Positions 33,201 to 48,200 of a DNA stretch of 64,000 bases are shown one piece after another. The stretch covers positions 12,910,437-12,974,436 of the forward strand of contig CP099840.1 in NCBI GenBank assembly GCA_030062745.1. The letters are read 5' to 3'. The notes under the pieces were generated by a model. That model made no database searches. It was not told the origin of the DNA and was given only the letters and a program-made list of their open reading frames with translations. Source of the DNA: Capitulum mitella. Its lineage: Eukaryota; Arthropoda; Thecostraca; Pollicipedomorpha; Pollicipedidae. The position numbers and the translations under genes are program-made. Each line of letters starts with the position of its first letter. Position 1 is the first letter of the stretch.

Positions 33201-36200
33201 TTCATTGGCATACCTATATTAAATTCGTTTTTTTAGCTTTTTGTGGGATACTAGGGACTCCGTCCATTTTCTTCGGATTTAAAACTGCATTAGGGATATT
33301 GAATTTTGGCCAAAAAAAGGTATTTTGTCATGAAGCAAGCGCACACATTTTTTCATCATATGTGTTATAAAGGAATTACTATAATTTCGATATCGCAGGA
33401 ATACAAGAAACGAGGTTGCCAAGCGTAGTCTCGACGTACATTTCATTTGTGTTTTCAGTTAAACGTTTCATTAAAACTGGTATTGTTTTGCAATCCACTG
33501 TTTAGATGCTTATGAAATTTATTAGATTATTGTAAATTATAAGACAAAATGATAAATAAAGATAAGGTAAATTATTAGATGTTTATGTAAATGACCGTTT
33601 CGCCAAAGTTTTATGCGAAATTGCAATTTCCCCTCCATGTCTCAGGCATCGCCGAGAGGGGAAAGAGCCTGTCTCAGGTCCGCCCAGGTGGGAGGTCCCT
33701 CGCCTGGCGCGCCCTGGGGCCGAGCAGGGCCGAGCCGGGCTCTCAGGCGCCGGAGGCTCGGTCAATAAACACCGGCTGGCCCGGCAGCCGGCCGTGTGTG
33801 GGATACACACTCGTCGGTCGAAATTAGCCGCGCCACCGGGCCCGGGCCGGAGGCGGCAATATAGCCGGTCTGTCGGAGTCGCCTCGGGTCGAGAGCTACC
33901 CACTGATGTACGCCAAACTCTCGCCCGCCTGAGCTCGGCCTGGGCGGATGAGATAGATAAATCCTGGGCAGACGCATCCCACTGGGTGAAATGTAACCGT
34001 CTGGCTTCAGACCAAGCTCGCTCGGCCACTTCATCGCCTCATTATAGGTACTCTCTTGCCCTGCGGTCGGGTGCTGGCTGGACGATGGCCTGGTCGTCAG
34101 CTGTCGTCGCCGCACGCTCAGAACGCCTCGGCCGGCCATTTTTAGCCCGTCTCCTGTTGACACTGGCAGCGTTCGGGGGCCAGATATATGTTCACACAAT
34201 GACTGGCGTCCGGCAGCCGCGCTCCTGTCCGTCCAAACACCGTCAGCTGACCGAGCACCGCTGAAACTGTTGCATTTGCGTGAAGCTCAGCGGCTTTCAC
34301 CACCGGCCTGGGAGGCGGCGGGTTGTTCAAGCCAGATGACCAGAAGCTGATGCAATGTAACGAGATTACCGGGAGTCGGCTGCATGATCTGGCCAACAAA
34401 TTCCGCAGTGGAAGTTTAGTTGGCAGCCAGCTGGAAGACAGCCGTAGCAGTTCATCAGGAGGCTGAATGGTCCAAAGGCATGGGGATATAGCATAAACAA
34501 GTAGCTAGAATGTTGATATGCTGCCACCCTGAACAATTTAAGAGGAGGATAACCAAGGCGGTTTATCTGTATGACTATCGCGCATCCCAGTTTTATCCTA
34601 GTTTTATCTGTGTGACTATCGTGCATGTGCTGTACCGTAAAGACTAGAATCAAACAGTAATCCCCGCGGTGAAAATATTCGCAAATAAACTGAACTGAAC
34701 TGAACTGAACTGAAGGAATAACCGACCAAATGTCACGTACATAAATTTTTATCTCAGTTCATCGTTACATATAATTTAAAAATCTTCACTGGCTAAACTT
34801 TGAAATGGAATTCTTTTGTGATCATAATATATTTAAAACACTGCACAAATGTCGTCATGGTTCTCACAGCTAAGACATCATGAAACTAGTGTTTTCGCAA
34901 GCGGTATGCTGCATGAGGCCAGATCAGCTGGAATCGTCTGACATTGTTTAAAACAATTATGACACAGGCGGGAAGCCAGATACGTACGTTCGATCACCTG
35001 CCAACTCAACGGTTTATCTCAGCGGCTTCTGCGTACGTAAAGCAATTATCCGAAAGCAAGTTATGAATGTTATTATGAAATGCAGCCCGCACGGTGGGGA
35101 TAATCTGACCGAGCCAGCAGATCACTCTGTTTTGGGACGACAAGCTAGATGGTTATTTCGCACAGTCACAGTGGCCGACTGTCTTCAGGGCGGCTCTGTG
35201 TGAACGAAGGTGCTGTCTTGAGATTGGTGACCGTGCCGCTCATTTGTACGTCCGACTGGGTGTATGAGAAACTTCTTTGATCTAGGATACGAAAGTCACC
35301 CCTGGGCTCTGACGTCAATGCACATTTTTTTCTGTGGATCTTAAGCTTACTTTTTGTTGATTGCTTTGGTCTTGTTCTTCAAGAAGTATCGAAGTGTTCC
35401 TGGCAGGCCACTTTTTTGAGAGGATGTCTTGATGCGTTGCGGTTTTCGCACATTCATTCTCAGTGACGTTTCACACACCTGTCTGTTGACGAATGCTACT
35501 GATGTCTGTAATTCTAACTGAAACCAGCACCCCGGAAATGTGCTGCAGTTGGGCCGTTGGTGGTGAGCTGGCTATGTTGTGAAACTCTCTGGTGGAGGAT
35601 GCGTCCCTGTCCTGCCGTGCGGTGCCATGTGGTCCCTCTGGTGGGTAACCGATCCCCGCACTATGGGCAGGACTCGCTGATGCCGCCTGACCAGCGCACG
35701 GCGTACCGCTGCGACAAGTCGGCCACTGGCCCGCTCAACAGGAAGAAGCTGATCGACCACATCAACGACCAGGCGCTGAACGAGCCGGACCGGCCCGAGC
35801 CGGTGCCGTTCCAGGCCGGGCTCATCAGGGGCAAGAAGGTGAGTCGGGCGGCCGGCAGTGGGCGGCCAGTTACAGCCATCAGGCGCCGGCCACGCACCGC
35901 TGGCATCGGCCAGAAACGCCAGCTGGGCGCAACAACAGCTGTGAGCAACGCCCACAAGGATTAGGAGACCAATAATGGCTGTTCTTTTGGCTTACGGATG
36001 ACCTTTCCCAGAGCTGTCAGGACAACGGCACAGCTAGTGGCATCCTTTTGGAAGTGTGATGAAAGGATTAAAGTCGTAATTTGGCAGCTAGCCGGGCATG
36101 AAAGGAATTAACATAATTCGGCTGCGGCTGCTGTAACGTTGAGCGTGGCCAGATTTGGCCTGTCCGGATGGATTGTCCAAAGCGACCTCATCCGGGTGCT

Positions 36201-39200
36201 TAGGGAAACGATCTCGCGAGGAAGTCTCGAGTTTGAGCGCCTTCATAATTATCCTGAGCAACCATGCGTTGCAGCGGTCCGCAAATTGTTCTTGGCAATA
36301 ATGTAAAATTCCGAATCGGCAAAACGACTTAGCTGAATAATTTTCACTGTGAGTGTATGTAGTTACTGGCCGCGGGTGCAGAATTCGAAATGCCGCGCGC
36401 AGAAATCATTCATCCTCCCAGCAGAGTTCCTCGTCAAATGTGCAGTGTTTAAAGTGCAGGTGCAGGCAGAAATAGTTTCAAATTTTACGGCCGTTTTTGT
36501 ATTGTTTCCATTGCAATGAGATACATTATGAGATACATCTGCCTGAGACAAGACAATGCACTTGAAATGGGACGAGGCTGTCAACGGCTGAGCGCCGCTT
36601 ATGGAAATGTTTGGAAGGGGTGAAATCTCTTCCCCTGCGGTCCTGGAAACCAAGATAGAAGGCAGACAGCATTACTTCTAGAAACGCAAAATTCCCGGGA
36701 CGGGCAGGGACCGGAAAACTGTGTCTTGTTTATGCTTCAGGGTCATATACCATCTTTCAAAACAAGACCACGTCCTGAACGATCTTATCTGAAGTGACCA
36801 TAATTCCCCAGCACTGTTAATGACCATCATGCGAGCTTCGGAGTCACGTTTCATTACTCTAACGACATAAAATAATTCGCTGCTCTGAACCATCTGCATT
36901 TTGTAGGCCAGTGGGAGCTGCCGAACTCCGGTCTGCCCACGCACATATTAAGATTTTTGGCCAAGTTTGGAAACCGTTTTAAAGCACAGCGCTAAGTGCT
37001 CGTTTGCAGGCAAAGCAAGAGGTGGGTGCGCCGCTGCCCTCACGGGCTAAACGCTGAAGGAAAAATCTAAGAAAAGATTTTTGTTCCCTCAGTTGCAGAG
37101 GTTAATAGTTCCTAAATGCTGAAGAGTTATGGACTGTTTTGCTTCCGGTTTCTATCAGTTCCATCAAAATCGTGACAGGGTATGCGTAAATTAAGGTCCC
37201 TCGTCTACGAAACAACATGTTTCACTGGCTCAGTTTGAAATGTATGAGATGCTGCGGCGGAATTCTCGTGTCACGGGTTGCGAAAGACGGCAACGGGGAA
37301 CGTTTAGGATGATGGTACCTTTCCGTTTGGCAGCTGAGAGAATTAACTTGCAGCGACTGCCGTTCTAAACTGGGGGAATGCTGGTATATTGGGAAACATC
37401 TGAAAGAAATTCCATATCACGCGAAGACTGCTAAAACTCAAGCCATTTGGGTGCACTCCATCTGACTGGAAAGGACTGATACGATATCTCCTGGGAAAAC
37501 CTTTTACCATGATTGTAATGTCTGCTGCCGTCGACATCCCGTCATTGGATTTTCTCAAGACATAGTCTGGCGTGGGAGACCATTCCCACCGGCATCATGC
37601 TGGTCCACAGCAGGCTCTTCGAGTTCAAAACCACAGCCTCGGATATATGAGCCTCCCGTAATACAAAAGCTCTAGCCACGACTTAGCTAGCGAGAAAAGA
37701 GGAAATGACGTCTTTAAATCACCGACATGACATGCCGGCGCGTTCAGTTGTCGAGTTACCGTTTAGGTGGCACGTTACTCCCGAGAATCAGCCTTCATTT
37801 TCATCAAGTTGTCACTCCGTGTTGCGAGGAAAGCCGTTTATTAGAATGGCCTTGCAGAAATTTGTTCCAAAAGGTTGTCACTGCATGACATATGCACTTT
37901 CATGAAGAATAACTGTATTAGACATAGCGTTCTCCTTAATGGGATTTCTTTGAACTCAACGTCTTCAGGAAACAGCGTCGTCAGATGTTGCCATGGTCGT
38001 CGACGCTGGAACGTTTTTAATAGCGGTATGGCGAGAGCCATTTTCAGGCTATTTCTCTCTTCGCAACGCCTAAGACTGGTGTTGAAAATTACCCAAAATC
38101 AGCATGGCGGGTAGCATATCTGTCCCATGGGCTGCTATACGCATCATCATGGTTCTGACACTGCTCTGAAACGTGTGGAAGTAAGTGGAGCAATAGCCGT
38201 AGTAGTAGGTGGAAAGAAATGGAAGTAGACGAAAGTAAGCAAAGCATCATCATCGTCTGACAACTTGCACCCTGCATTTTGGAGGACTCTGTGGCGTCGA
38301 TGTGAAGAGTCAGTTCTCTTTGCTTTTTAGGAGCTCAGGTCATAAAATCGGTGATTTTTTCATCGTCATGTTTACGTGGCTGCAGGTCTGAAATCCAGGA
38401 ATTTGTAACACGGTATATACCAGAAGAAGTCCCAGGAAAACAAGTTCAGTTGTGTTATCCCGTCTTTATTTAATTCGTCCATGCTAACCCAGAAGTTTTG
38501 TGTATTGTTGGAACTAATGACATTGGTTGCGCAGTCGGAGTTCAGATTTACGAGACTTCTGGGCGCTGATTTACAGTACCCTGACGGGACGTTTTGTGGT
38601 CGGCGAACCAAGAGTTGGCAGCGAATCATTGTAGGCGGGCCTGGCGGTGTCTATTTCGATCGCGTCACGTGGCGCTGGCGCGCTCTGGAGCGCACTGGCT
38701 GTACTTTGTGGATCTAGAAATTCTTCTTAAGATTTGTGTGAAGGGGAAACGCTATGCGACGTACTGATCTTGAAGCATTCTGATGCTTTGAATGATAATA
38801 TTTCGAGTTCTCCGCTTACTAAAAGGTTCCTTTAATCTGCATCTTGCTGAAGAACATACAAAGATGTCAAGATCTTTTTCATTTCCACCCACAAGCTATC
38901 CCTACCAAGTGAACAAAGACTCGTTGTACAACTTTTTCAAGTACGGAAGTACATACTCTTTATAAAACCTGTGGAAAGTTTGAAACTTTTAAATGGAGAG
39001 TTTTTTTCAAGGCCGAATAAAAAAATACACGATGCCCTGAAAACAGATCATCCTGTTTTTTTTTTTAATTGACACTTGCCTTGAGATTCTACATTTATCT
39101 CAAACTTGTTTGCACAATATAGGCCTATTTTAAGCACACATCATGTTGCCTTCAAAACACTCGGCTTTTGCAGTTATTTTCTTCTGACGATGTGTAGTCA

Positions 39201-42200
39201 TTTTAGGCCCACCAGCCCAATGTGTTCCGACCTCGACGGATTAAAAGATGTTTTATGTGACCTCGGATGACCTGATGAGGAGGAAGGCTCAAGACGTTGT
39301 CCAAAATTGGGCCTTTTTGTATCAAAGTGGAGCCGAATTCATAGGTGCATGCCGTCAGTAGCAAGCTCCGAAGCAAACACGGACTAGAAAGGAATGTGTT
39401 GTTATTTGCGCAGGTGTTCATCGTAAGGTACAAAAAAGTGTGTCTCACATTGAAATCGGTTCACATGTTACCACTCCTTCACGAAAGCACCTGATAACCC
39501 CACACAGGTGTACTTGCAGGGTTCAAGGGCTCTGCCACAATAAAACACGATATGGATTTTTTATGGCTTCCTTTGCATGAACTGCTGTGCGAATAATGTT
39601 AAATTCCGCAGAAGTTGAGATAGATCGTCCCCCCCTCCCCTCCACGCCCAGTGGAACCTACGGCAGATGTTACATTTCTGCGCCGCTCGACTGAGTTCTG
39701 ACGCTAGCAGCACCTGTATGGCCGTGGGATCATACAACCCGTTTGTTCCAGTCTATGTGTAAAGTATATTTGTTGAAACCGTACAGAATTGAATCACGCC
39801 AAGTATCACTGGGCCTACTTTGTGGGCAGTAGTAAAAAGACATGGGCTTATGCTGAGAACGGAACGATTAATTTGTAAACCGGGCTCCGAGAAATCACGA
39901 GGCACAGGGACCGGTGTTCCTGCTCGCGTGGCGAGCGAACGGTGGTGCGTGACGTTCGCGGTAGTTGCAATAAAAAACATCGCAGAATACCGACTGGCCG
40001 GCCGAACGGACCGTTTTGTGTGGTGCAATGCGTTACCTTCGCAGGGGGAGACTACCTGAGCACGCAGAATGCCTGCCTTGTGTTGGGAACACTGAGGTGC
40101 GGGTTACTTTACCTTCTTGTTGGAAGGAGGGCAGCACACACTGACACTTTTGTATATTATCCTACGGTGTGATAAAACAACGAGATGACTCCGTGGTCTG
40201 CTGCGGCAACGCCACCTCTGTCCAGGGCTTATGTTCGTGAAGAGAGGTAAGAAGTATTATTCAAACGTATGCCCTCTACAAAAGACAAATACGTGTCGTT
40301 TTTCCAAATTTCATTTGTAACATTTTTCCAGCTTTCATCGGATGTTTTCCTGCCAAACTTTGTAAGCTATCTTATCGCTGTCGCGGCGGCCGAGTGACGA
40401 TTCTGGGCGGACCGCTCTGAATACGGCGCGTCCCGACAGTGGACGCCGGCGCCGATACCGGAGAAGGAGCAGCGGGCCGACGAGCAGATAGCCCTGGACC
40501 TCGGGGACGAGTATGAGTCGGCGCTGACAGACGCCTCAGAGAACGAGCTGGTCGACCTAGCAGGTGAGCGCCAACGTTCCACGGATTCCGGCACGGGCCT
40601 GCTGGGGGACGAGATCCAAACCTCCCTTGCGTGTAACCCAGCGTACCCCGAAATGCTGATTTATTGTCGCATTTCATCTAGCGTATTTTGGGAACAAAAG
40701 AATGCGGTATCAAACTATCGTACTGCGAGAGACGAATTTCTCCAAAACTAAGAAATCGGTGCCTGGCTAACAAGAAATTGCCAGAGGACATTCCCTTGTT
40801 TCTCGTGTGACAGAGTTCATCTCAAAACCCAGGCATGCCACCTTTTACCTCGTCGTGGAGTTCTCAACCACCTCTAGTACCGATTTCAGCAACCCCGGTC
40901 TGATAGCAGACCCCGTTTTGAAACTGACCTTTGTCGAAATATGTAAGATAGATAACTCAAGAAAGAATGATGTAAGCAGGCTTATAAGAGATAAGGTAGC
41001 AAGTGTAATAAGAGATGGTAGAGAAACTACAGGGAACGCAGCAGTTTTGGGAAGGGGAGTTTCTGTTCTTCTTGAGTGTCTGGGCACCCGTTAAATAAAC
41101 CTTATATGTCGGGCTGAAGAAATGATAAAAATGGCCGCCAACTCAAGTGGTCGTGGCGATTAGCCTTTAGGAATAACGATGACTCGGTCATTCACTGTGA
41201 ACTGTTTTCAGAGCTGATTCAGAAATGAGAACTTCTCCATTAATCATAGTGGGTAAACTCTCGTCAGATGTAAGGACTATCGACCTGCGATTGTCACCAC
41301 GCCCCATTTCTGTCCGCATCGAGATAGAGCAACGAAACGAAGACGAACGTGTGACACGTTTTTTCTCGTTTGACATTTGATTTGATTCGTTCAGGTCACT
41401 TCTCCAGTCGCAGTGAAAAATCGTACCGCATCGTTTGCCGTCTCTGCGGACTAAACCATGTGAATTGTTTTGGGAAATGCGTTAATGAGAAGCTGCTGTG
41501 CGAAATCTCATGCCAGCAAATCTTGTTAAAATTTAGTAGAAACGCTTTGTTAATCAGTGACTTAGTCGCTCTCATTTCCTTCGAGGGCTACTTTTCATGT
41601 AGCATCCTGCGTTTAACGTACATGAGCTATTGTGCCGTCATCTGGTGCAACAGTGCTGTTGGTTACAGATGAAGTCATGCATGAATAAAACGCACTATTT
41701 TACTACATTCATATCGTTTGATGTGAGGGATTTGGAGAGCGGGAGCAGAAAGCCTGACAACCTAATTTGCCTCCAAATTTGAGTTCCTGGACGGATTTAG
41801 CCCACCTTATTTTGATTGACGGCAATTTCTGTTTTTGTTTTTGAGCAATCATTTACCAAATAATAAATTACCTTTCCCTTGTTGAATCTGGCGGAAAATA
41901 TTGGGGGATCAACTTTGGAGGGGACCAGTGCCACATTCGGGGCCATGTACCCGCAAAAGAATAGAAATCGACATCTTTTTTACTTGTACAAATTTCTGGC
42001 CTTTTGTTTCAACGTTTAGTTTAGCAAGGTACTGTGTTATTTTCGTCAGTATAGCACTTACAGAAACGTTACATACTACAAAAAAATCGTTCTTAAGCAC
42101 AGAATGACGTTTAAAATAAGTTAGGTAACTTTTCATAGCACGACTTGCTAACACTCACTTATAATATGGCATGCATTCGTCTGCATGATTCGTGCTTACC

Positions 42201-45200
42201 GTCCATATTTTCTTCGTTTTTGGTGTGAAGTTAATAGTGTTATTTTCTTTCGACAAAATATGGTTTCATTTAGAAGACGCAGTCATCACGGTTGCACTGT
42301 GGTTAGTTGCTCATGGGTGCTCATGATTGAATTACGATATGCGCATGGAATTGACATGACATGGGTGTTCGTCGCTTAAAGGTAACGGTTGCAGGGCAAT
42401 GCAGGTTACCGGGCACATTAATGTGTATCTGGCAAGCTTAAAGGCTGCAGCCATGTGGCGGATTCCACGAGCCACTCATGTTTGGAGGCTGTCAATATAC
42501 CTTAGAAACTGAGGTGAATCCATTGGTGGAGTTTTGTATCCCTTGGGTATGGTTACTGAAATTAGCAGAACCAGTAAGCTGTCAGTATACGGCCGAGAGA
42601 TGGGATGGCACGTAAAGGAAACCAACGTCTCCAGGAAATATTTTTCGGCGATGCCTCTCATCACAGGTCTTAGCAATGGACACAACGTATCTTTCATGTA
42701 GGAATATTTCGTGCTTTAAAATGTACCATTGTATTTCTACGTTGCTTACAGAGCTGGGAAATGTGGCATAAGTTGGACGACGCCGTATGCGCCATATCAG
42801 AATATTGGGGACTCGAAAGTTGGAGTTAGTGTTATACTAAAAACTGAGTTTGAACTAAAAAGGTGGAATCCGCCTCCGATCTCGCGTTCAACAACAATAT
42901 GAGCATTTGTTTGATATGTTTGGATGGCCTCTAAGAATACAATTAGTCAAACCCAAACGATGCAAGACGACGATAGACGGCATCGTCTGCCCTAAAATCC
43001 GCTAAGGATATTTAAATTGGCTTTGTCGGTGAACCGCCACCTCAGGAAACGGCTTCAAAAGTTTAAGAGAGTTTGAGTACTTCATCTTCATATATAAAAA
43101 GATAAAACGTTTTCTTCCACGCGAGAACCTTATTCTGAGCTCCAAACTTCTCAAATAACTTCACAGCTCTTCAGGCACTTTCCCTCTTAGTTTGGAGAAG
43201 TGCCTCAAAGTAAGAAATTTTCCTACCTCCGGAACTTCCCACTTGCACAAGCCATTCAGATGTAAATAGCCAACGGTATGGATAATTAGCTGCATAACAA
43301 TGTTTCAAGGAAATGCAGTTTATTGAACTGAACAAAATGCGTCTGGGATGACTGATTTCATGTCTTGGGTGGTCTTAAAATACGGTCGCACTGAATATAT
43401 ATGAGTATAAACATATATGTGCACTAATCTTACTTATATATGCCTTTCTAGGCGTTAAGTCGTTTACGACTTAACAGCCCAATACTAACCGATAAGCCGT
43501 TTACGACTGTGCGGCTATTCTCAGGACACCTGCATTGTCCGGTAGGTTAGCCAGATAGGCATATTTATTTCGACGTTAAATAGTTGTAGCTCCAACCAAC
43601 AAAGTAGCCAGGACTGACGTTTTTTTTTGGAAGGGAGAAGGCCATCAAAGCTAAAGTGTAAAGGTTTGAAACTATTTTTACCATTTTATTGCAAAACATG
43701 AGGGAAATCAATGAATTGCAATTGCACGTCTGGAGGTTTTGAAAAAAATTACATTTCTCTGTGGTTTTAAGATTGTTTTGTTTTTTAAGGAAATTATTTG
43801 TGACGATAACAAATTTTTGTAAACATCTTGGGGTAATGCACCCTTCTGTCCCGTCTGGCTACGCTACTGGCTTCAACATGCTTAATAGCCGACGTTGGAA
43901 TGTAGTAATCCTGCCACGTTTATAGTCGCTGAGGATAAACGAAATCGACGGAGAAGTTTTATTGAACATGACTATCTTTTCTGTCAAACCATTGTATTTT
44001 TCGCGGCAATATATTGTTAAGTTCAGTAATCTGAAGCAAAGGTAATTTATTTTCATTGATTCTTTAGTTCATTCTTATTTTTCTTGACCATTTTTGGGCA
44101 CGTCCACGAGCAGGGTTTGCATTCTTACTTGCAGGGCTTGATTTATCATTCATTTTTCGTACTGAAATATACGGCGGAAACGTATGCGATGGCGAGCAAG
44201 CGCAATAGCCGTAAAGTGGCGATGCAATTAAAGCCATTAATTGGTGCTTTATCCGTATTTATTTTCTTGTTTATTTCATAAGCATGGGGCGGTTCTCATA
44301 CACCAAGAGGCATGGCGCACCATGACAGGCTGTGGTTAAAGCATACAGTTCACATAAATGTTTCTAAGAGTAGCCAAATATTAGAAAACTCATTGCCACG
44401 GTAACCGCCGTTTCCCTTATCATCGTAGCGGACTTCAGTGATGTTCTGCATTTGGAAAAGTCTAAGGTAGTTGTGGTAAATAAAATCAGCCGTAGCCAAC
44501 TCTCCGCGCCCTGTGCGATATTGTCGAGAAATGAGGTAAGGTCAGTGACCTTCCTTTGCCATGAAAAGTCACAAAGGCAGGTGGTGTGTGTCATCCTCTC
44601 CCTCGGCATGCATTGTGTAGATAGTTTTTTTTTAGTACGTCTCTGCCGTTTTAAACAGACCAGAGAAAGGGACCATTTCTCACCTACAGCCGCAACCAAG
44701 CCAGCAGAGCCTTACATGGTAATGGCAGTGCATGTACGTAACTCCCAAACCACTAAAGACGAACAGAATCTCAGCTAAAATTGCACCATATCACCGAATG
44801 AGGTGATGATGTGTTCAGCTTCATTGTTCGCCGAAAGGTCGTCATTGGACTCGAAAACAAAAATCGCAGCGTGCAATAGAGCGGACTTATTCAGACCAGC
44901 GGCTTATGATATTTAATGAGCTTTTATATGTTTTGCTTCGTTATTTAGCTTTTACGAAACAGTCTGCGTCCTTGTATCGAGACTTTGTTGCCGTCGTAGA
45001 AACGATGTCGACGACAATGACAAAAGCGCGGAGCTATTGCGTAAACTGCCAGCGAAACAAAACATAGAACAATTGTCCGAGGCAATAATCTAGTTGAAAA
45101 AGGGAAATTGTTTGGAATGTGTTCAAACACAGCTGCACCGTGAAGTAGCGCTGGTTTGAGCCGGGCATGATCCTTGAGGTGCGAAGGGTATTTTGTGTGT

Positions 45201-48200
45201 TCTCTCTTTGTTTCAATATACAAAGCACAAAAACCTAAAGAAGAAAAGAAAAAAATGTTTTTTTTTGCTACTGTACGGCCAAGAAAACAATTTCAGAGAC
45301 GAGTGTAAGTATTTCGTGGCAGCGTCGGGCATTTCCTTCCCTTTGAATCGTGAAAACATCCGTTAAGACTCTTCGGTAAGCCATGGACTAAAATACGTGA
45401 AACGCACCTCGAAGCATGGCTTGATGTCCTACCAGTAATTTTTGGAAATCTTCAGCCCTACTCCAAAGCCAGCTGTCGGAGGCTGTCGAATCTGCGTCTT
45501 CGTTTCTGGCGCTACAGTTCCCGCACGCCTAAGTCGTTTTCTTATGCCATTGACATGCGTGGTTTACTGCTTCAAAAACAAAATATGCCAAATTTGCTGT
45601 TTTCTTTCATCACTAGGCAACTCTCCCGCTTTGTCTTACGCGGAGAGAAGTAATGGAAGAAAACAGGAAATTTGGCATGCTTTGTTGGCAGCTCTGCCAC
45701 TACCCTCACTGACGCGGCGCTCCGGCTGCGACAGCGATCCTGGGCTTCCACTCGATGATGAACCAGGACCAGTACCACGCGTCGCTGCTGGGCAAGAAGC
45801 TGGACACGGACGAGGTCGGCTGGAGCGGCATCACGCGCGCCTCCCGGCCCAAACCGATGGCGCCCGAGCCGCCCAACCCGACCGACCCGGAGCAGGCGAT
45901 CGAGCGCGTCAAAAAGGACGACCCCGAGATGCGTCAGCTCAACCTCAACAACATCAAGGTCAGTGCAGAGGGCGTCACTTTCCGTTAGAAGCCATCGGTG
46001 GTAACCAGATCACCACGGCCTTTCTGAGAATCTGTAGATCAGCGAGCAGACACCAGGTTCAGTAGAATTAGATTATCCAGATGAAATCAGTGTTGGCATC
46101 ATTATGCCGAAGCGCTCTGGCCAGATGGCGTCACATTTCCGGTTACCATAATGTTGTTGGTGGTGCCGCGGTGAAATCAATGAAAACAAGACATCTGCTG
46201 AAGAATTCAGACTCCGCGACACGGCTAACTCGTTTAGTCTCAGGCCAAGTACACGTGGCTGTTCTGGATTGGAACCCAGTGCCTGCCGCACCCCGAATTT
46301 TCTTGTCCGTCTCCTGGCCCAACAGGCCCGGCGACGGCCAAATGTACAGGACAAGACTTATAAACAATAATATTTAACAGTATATAACAATATTATGATA
46401 ATACATACGTAAATACCCGCCCAATGGTTGCCTATCTATAAACTTCGAAAAGCACTAGGTCGGCTGGTTATCGGGCCAGGTTATGCGGCATATTTTATAA
46501 ACACGTTTATCTTTTTATTTTTTATTGCATGTCTTATATATTTATTCGACCCCACCCATTAAAAAAAAACTTTCCCATCGCTTCGCAGCTCGCACGATTG
46601 CCGCTTGAAAAAGGAAAATGACCAGACTTGGTGTGAGTTTATAAATATGCGTTTCTGTTTTTCCGCTGGAGACTAGATTTCATTGGGGGCTTGAGTTAAA
46701 CCAGAAGAATCACAGATACCATACGGTATCTATGTACTATCTGAACAAAGTGTGTCTGTCTTTTTGTCTTTCTGTCGTGACATCTTCGCTCCGGCTCTGT
46801 GCTCAAATGGGTTAGTGGATCCGCATGTGTCACGCACCGTTTGGAAGGTCTCGCGCGCCACCAGAGGATCCGCAAATTTTCTTTGCGTTGCGACCCGTCG
46901 TTGGCACCTTCTGCGCGCATTAAGGAATATTTTTCCGCAGGGATAGCACGTAAAACGGCATACACGAACAGCGTCAAACATGGTTTCGGTGCCGAATTTT
47001 TTCGGCAACCACGGGTCGGATCGCCTCGAGACGCACCAGCTTAAAACGAGAATTGAATGGGCAATCTCATGGCAATGCGCGCGACACGTTGGTTTCCGGA
47101 CGTTTTTGAGGACTGAGTGTCGATTTGAGTGAGTGTTGAGCAACGATCCAGAGACCGCAGCGACGGGGAAAAATATCGCGGTGTGGCTCGGTTTACCGTC
47201 TTTCGTTCGTTCCGAAGGCCCGACGGCTCCAGCGAACGGTTCGGGCGCCACACCGCCTAGAAGGAGACGATGTACTCATTCTCGAACCCCTTATCGATTC
47301 CACTTCAATGTTGCATATAGGCTTTTGACTTTTTGCAACGAAAATCACACCGTCGTGTAGCCCGTTTTTTTAACACCATATCAACCCAACAAATCATCGT
47401 ATTTTGATGTAATTTGTATAAAATAGGTGGTATGGTAAAGTCCTGCATGTCCCAACGCGGATTTATCGCGAAAAAGGATAACATTCCGGCTGCAGTCGCT
47501 GGCTTAATTCACAACCAAATAAAATGAATGGCGCACGCGCGGCTCAAAACTTAGGATCCGCGTAGTCAAAACCCCGGCTTATTTCGTTGTCAAGGTATGT
47601 AGTATTAGCTTCAGAAGGCTGTCTTGACCACAAAGGGACAGTGACTCTACATGGGTATCCTCTCAAAAGAATCTTAACAGCATATCGCATAGCACCCTGT
47701 GTGCACTTCAGAAGGGTGCGGGTGTGCCTTTCATGGGCAACGAGCAAAATGGCTATTTCCTATGTTTTTCATTTTTTTGTGTCGGGCGTAGAGACAGCCA
47801 CAAATATCAGATCATCAAAGCAAAATGGGAAATAAAATCAAGTGCATTTAGAAAAGGGGTTTGTCATGTTCAAGGAGCTTTTAGCGAGGAGCACGTTACC
47901 GCCATTTTTGGCAGTACGCGCCCCAAAGCCCAAAACCAACCAAAGATCCCAAATGTCAGACTGCTTCGAAACCGATACCTTTGGAAACAGAGCAGTTTAG
48001 TGGTTCCGTAAACCTTGCTTAACGAAAGATGCCGCAAGCCCTGTATACTCAGTTTTGTTGGCGTTTCTGAATTCGTTTCCAAATTTGCTGAATTTGGTGC
48101 ATATTCGCTGCGTTTTCATCGGCCTGGTTCCTGGCATCAGATAAATCGGGCAGACCCTGTAACCTATCAACGTGATTATCTTACAGGAGCAAAAGTTCCT

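Larger units (their letters stand above)
30152..35670 (+). other. tmod intron, 5.5 kb
   Basis: No coding exon supported. It contains a perfect 12-bp hairpin (30630-30657), a hAT-like MITE (32181-32456), GC-rich patches (32560-32770, 33640-34260) and a GAACT pentanucleotide repeat (34687-34714). Much of 33240-33600 is AT-rich and unremarkable. Confidence 0.8.
40564..45734 (+). other. tmod intron, 5.2 kb
   Basis: Contains a truncated MITE (41748-41978), a nested hairpin structure (43438-43564) and a fold-back repeat (43598-43880). The rest is ordinary AT-rich intron DNA, with no coding exon seen. Confidence 0.8.

Noticed and set aside
43438..43564. tRNA gene reading of the cloverleaf-like fold
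   Set aside because: No A-box or B-box (TTCGANNC), and the arm sizes do not fit a tRNA.
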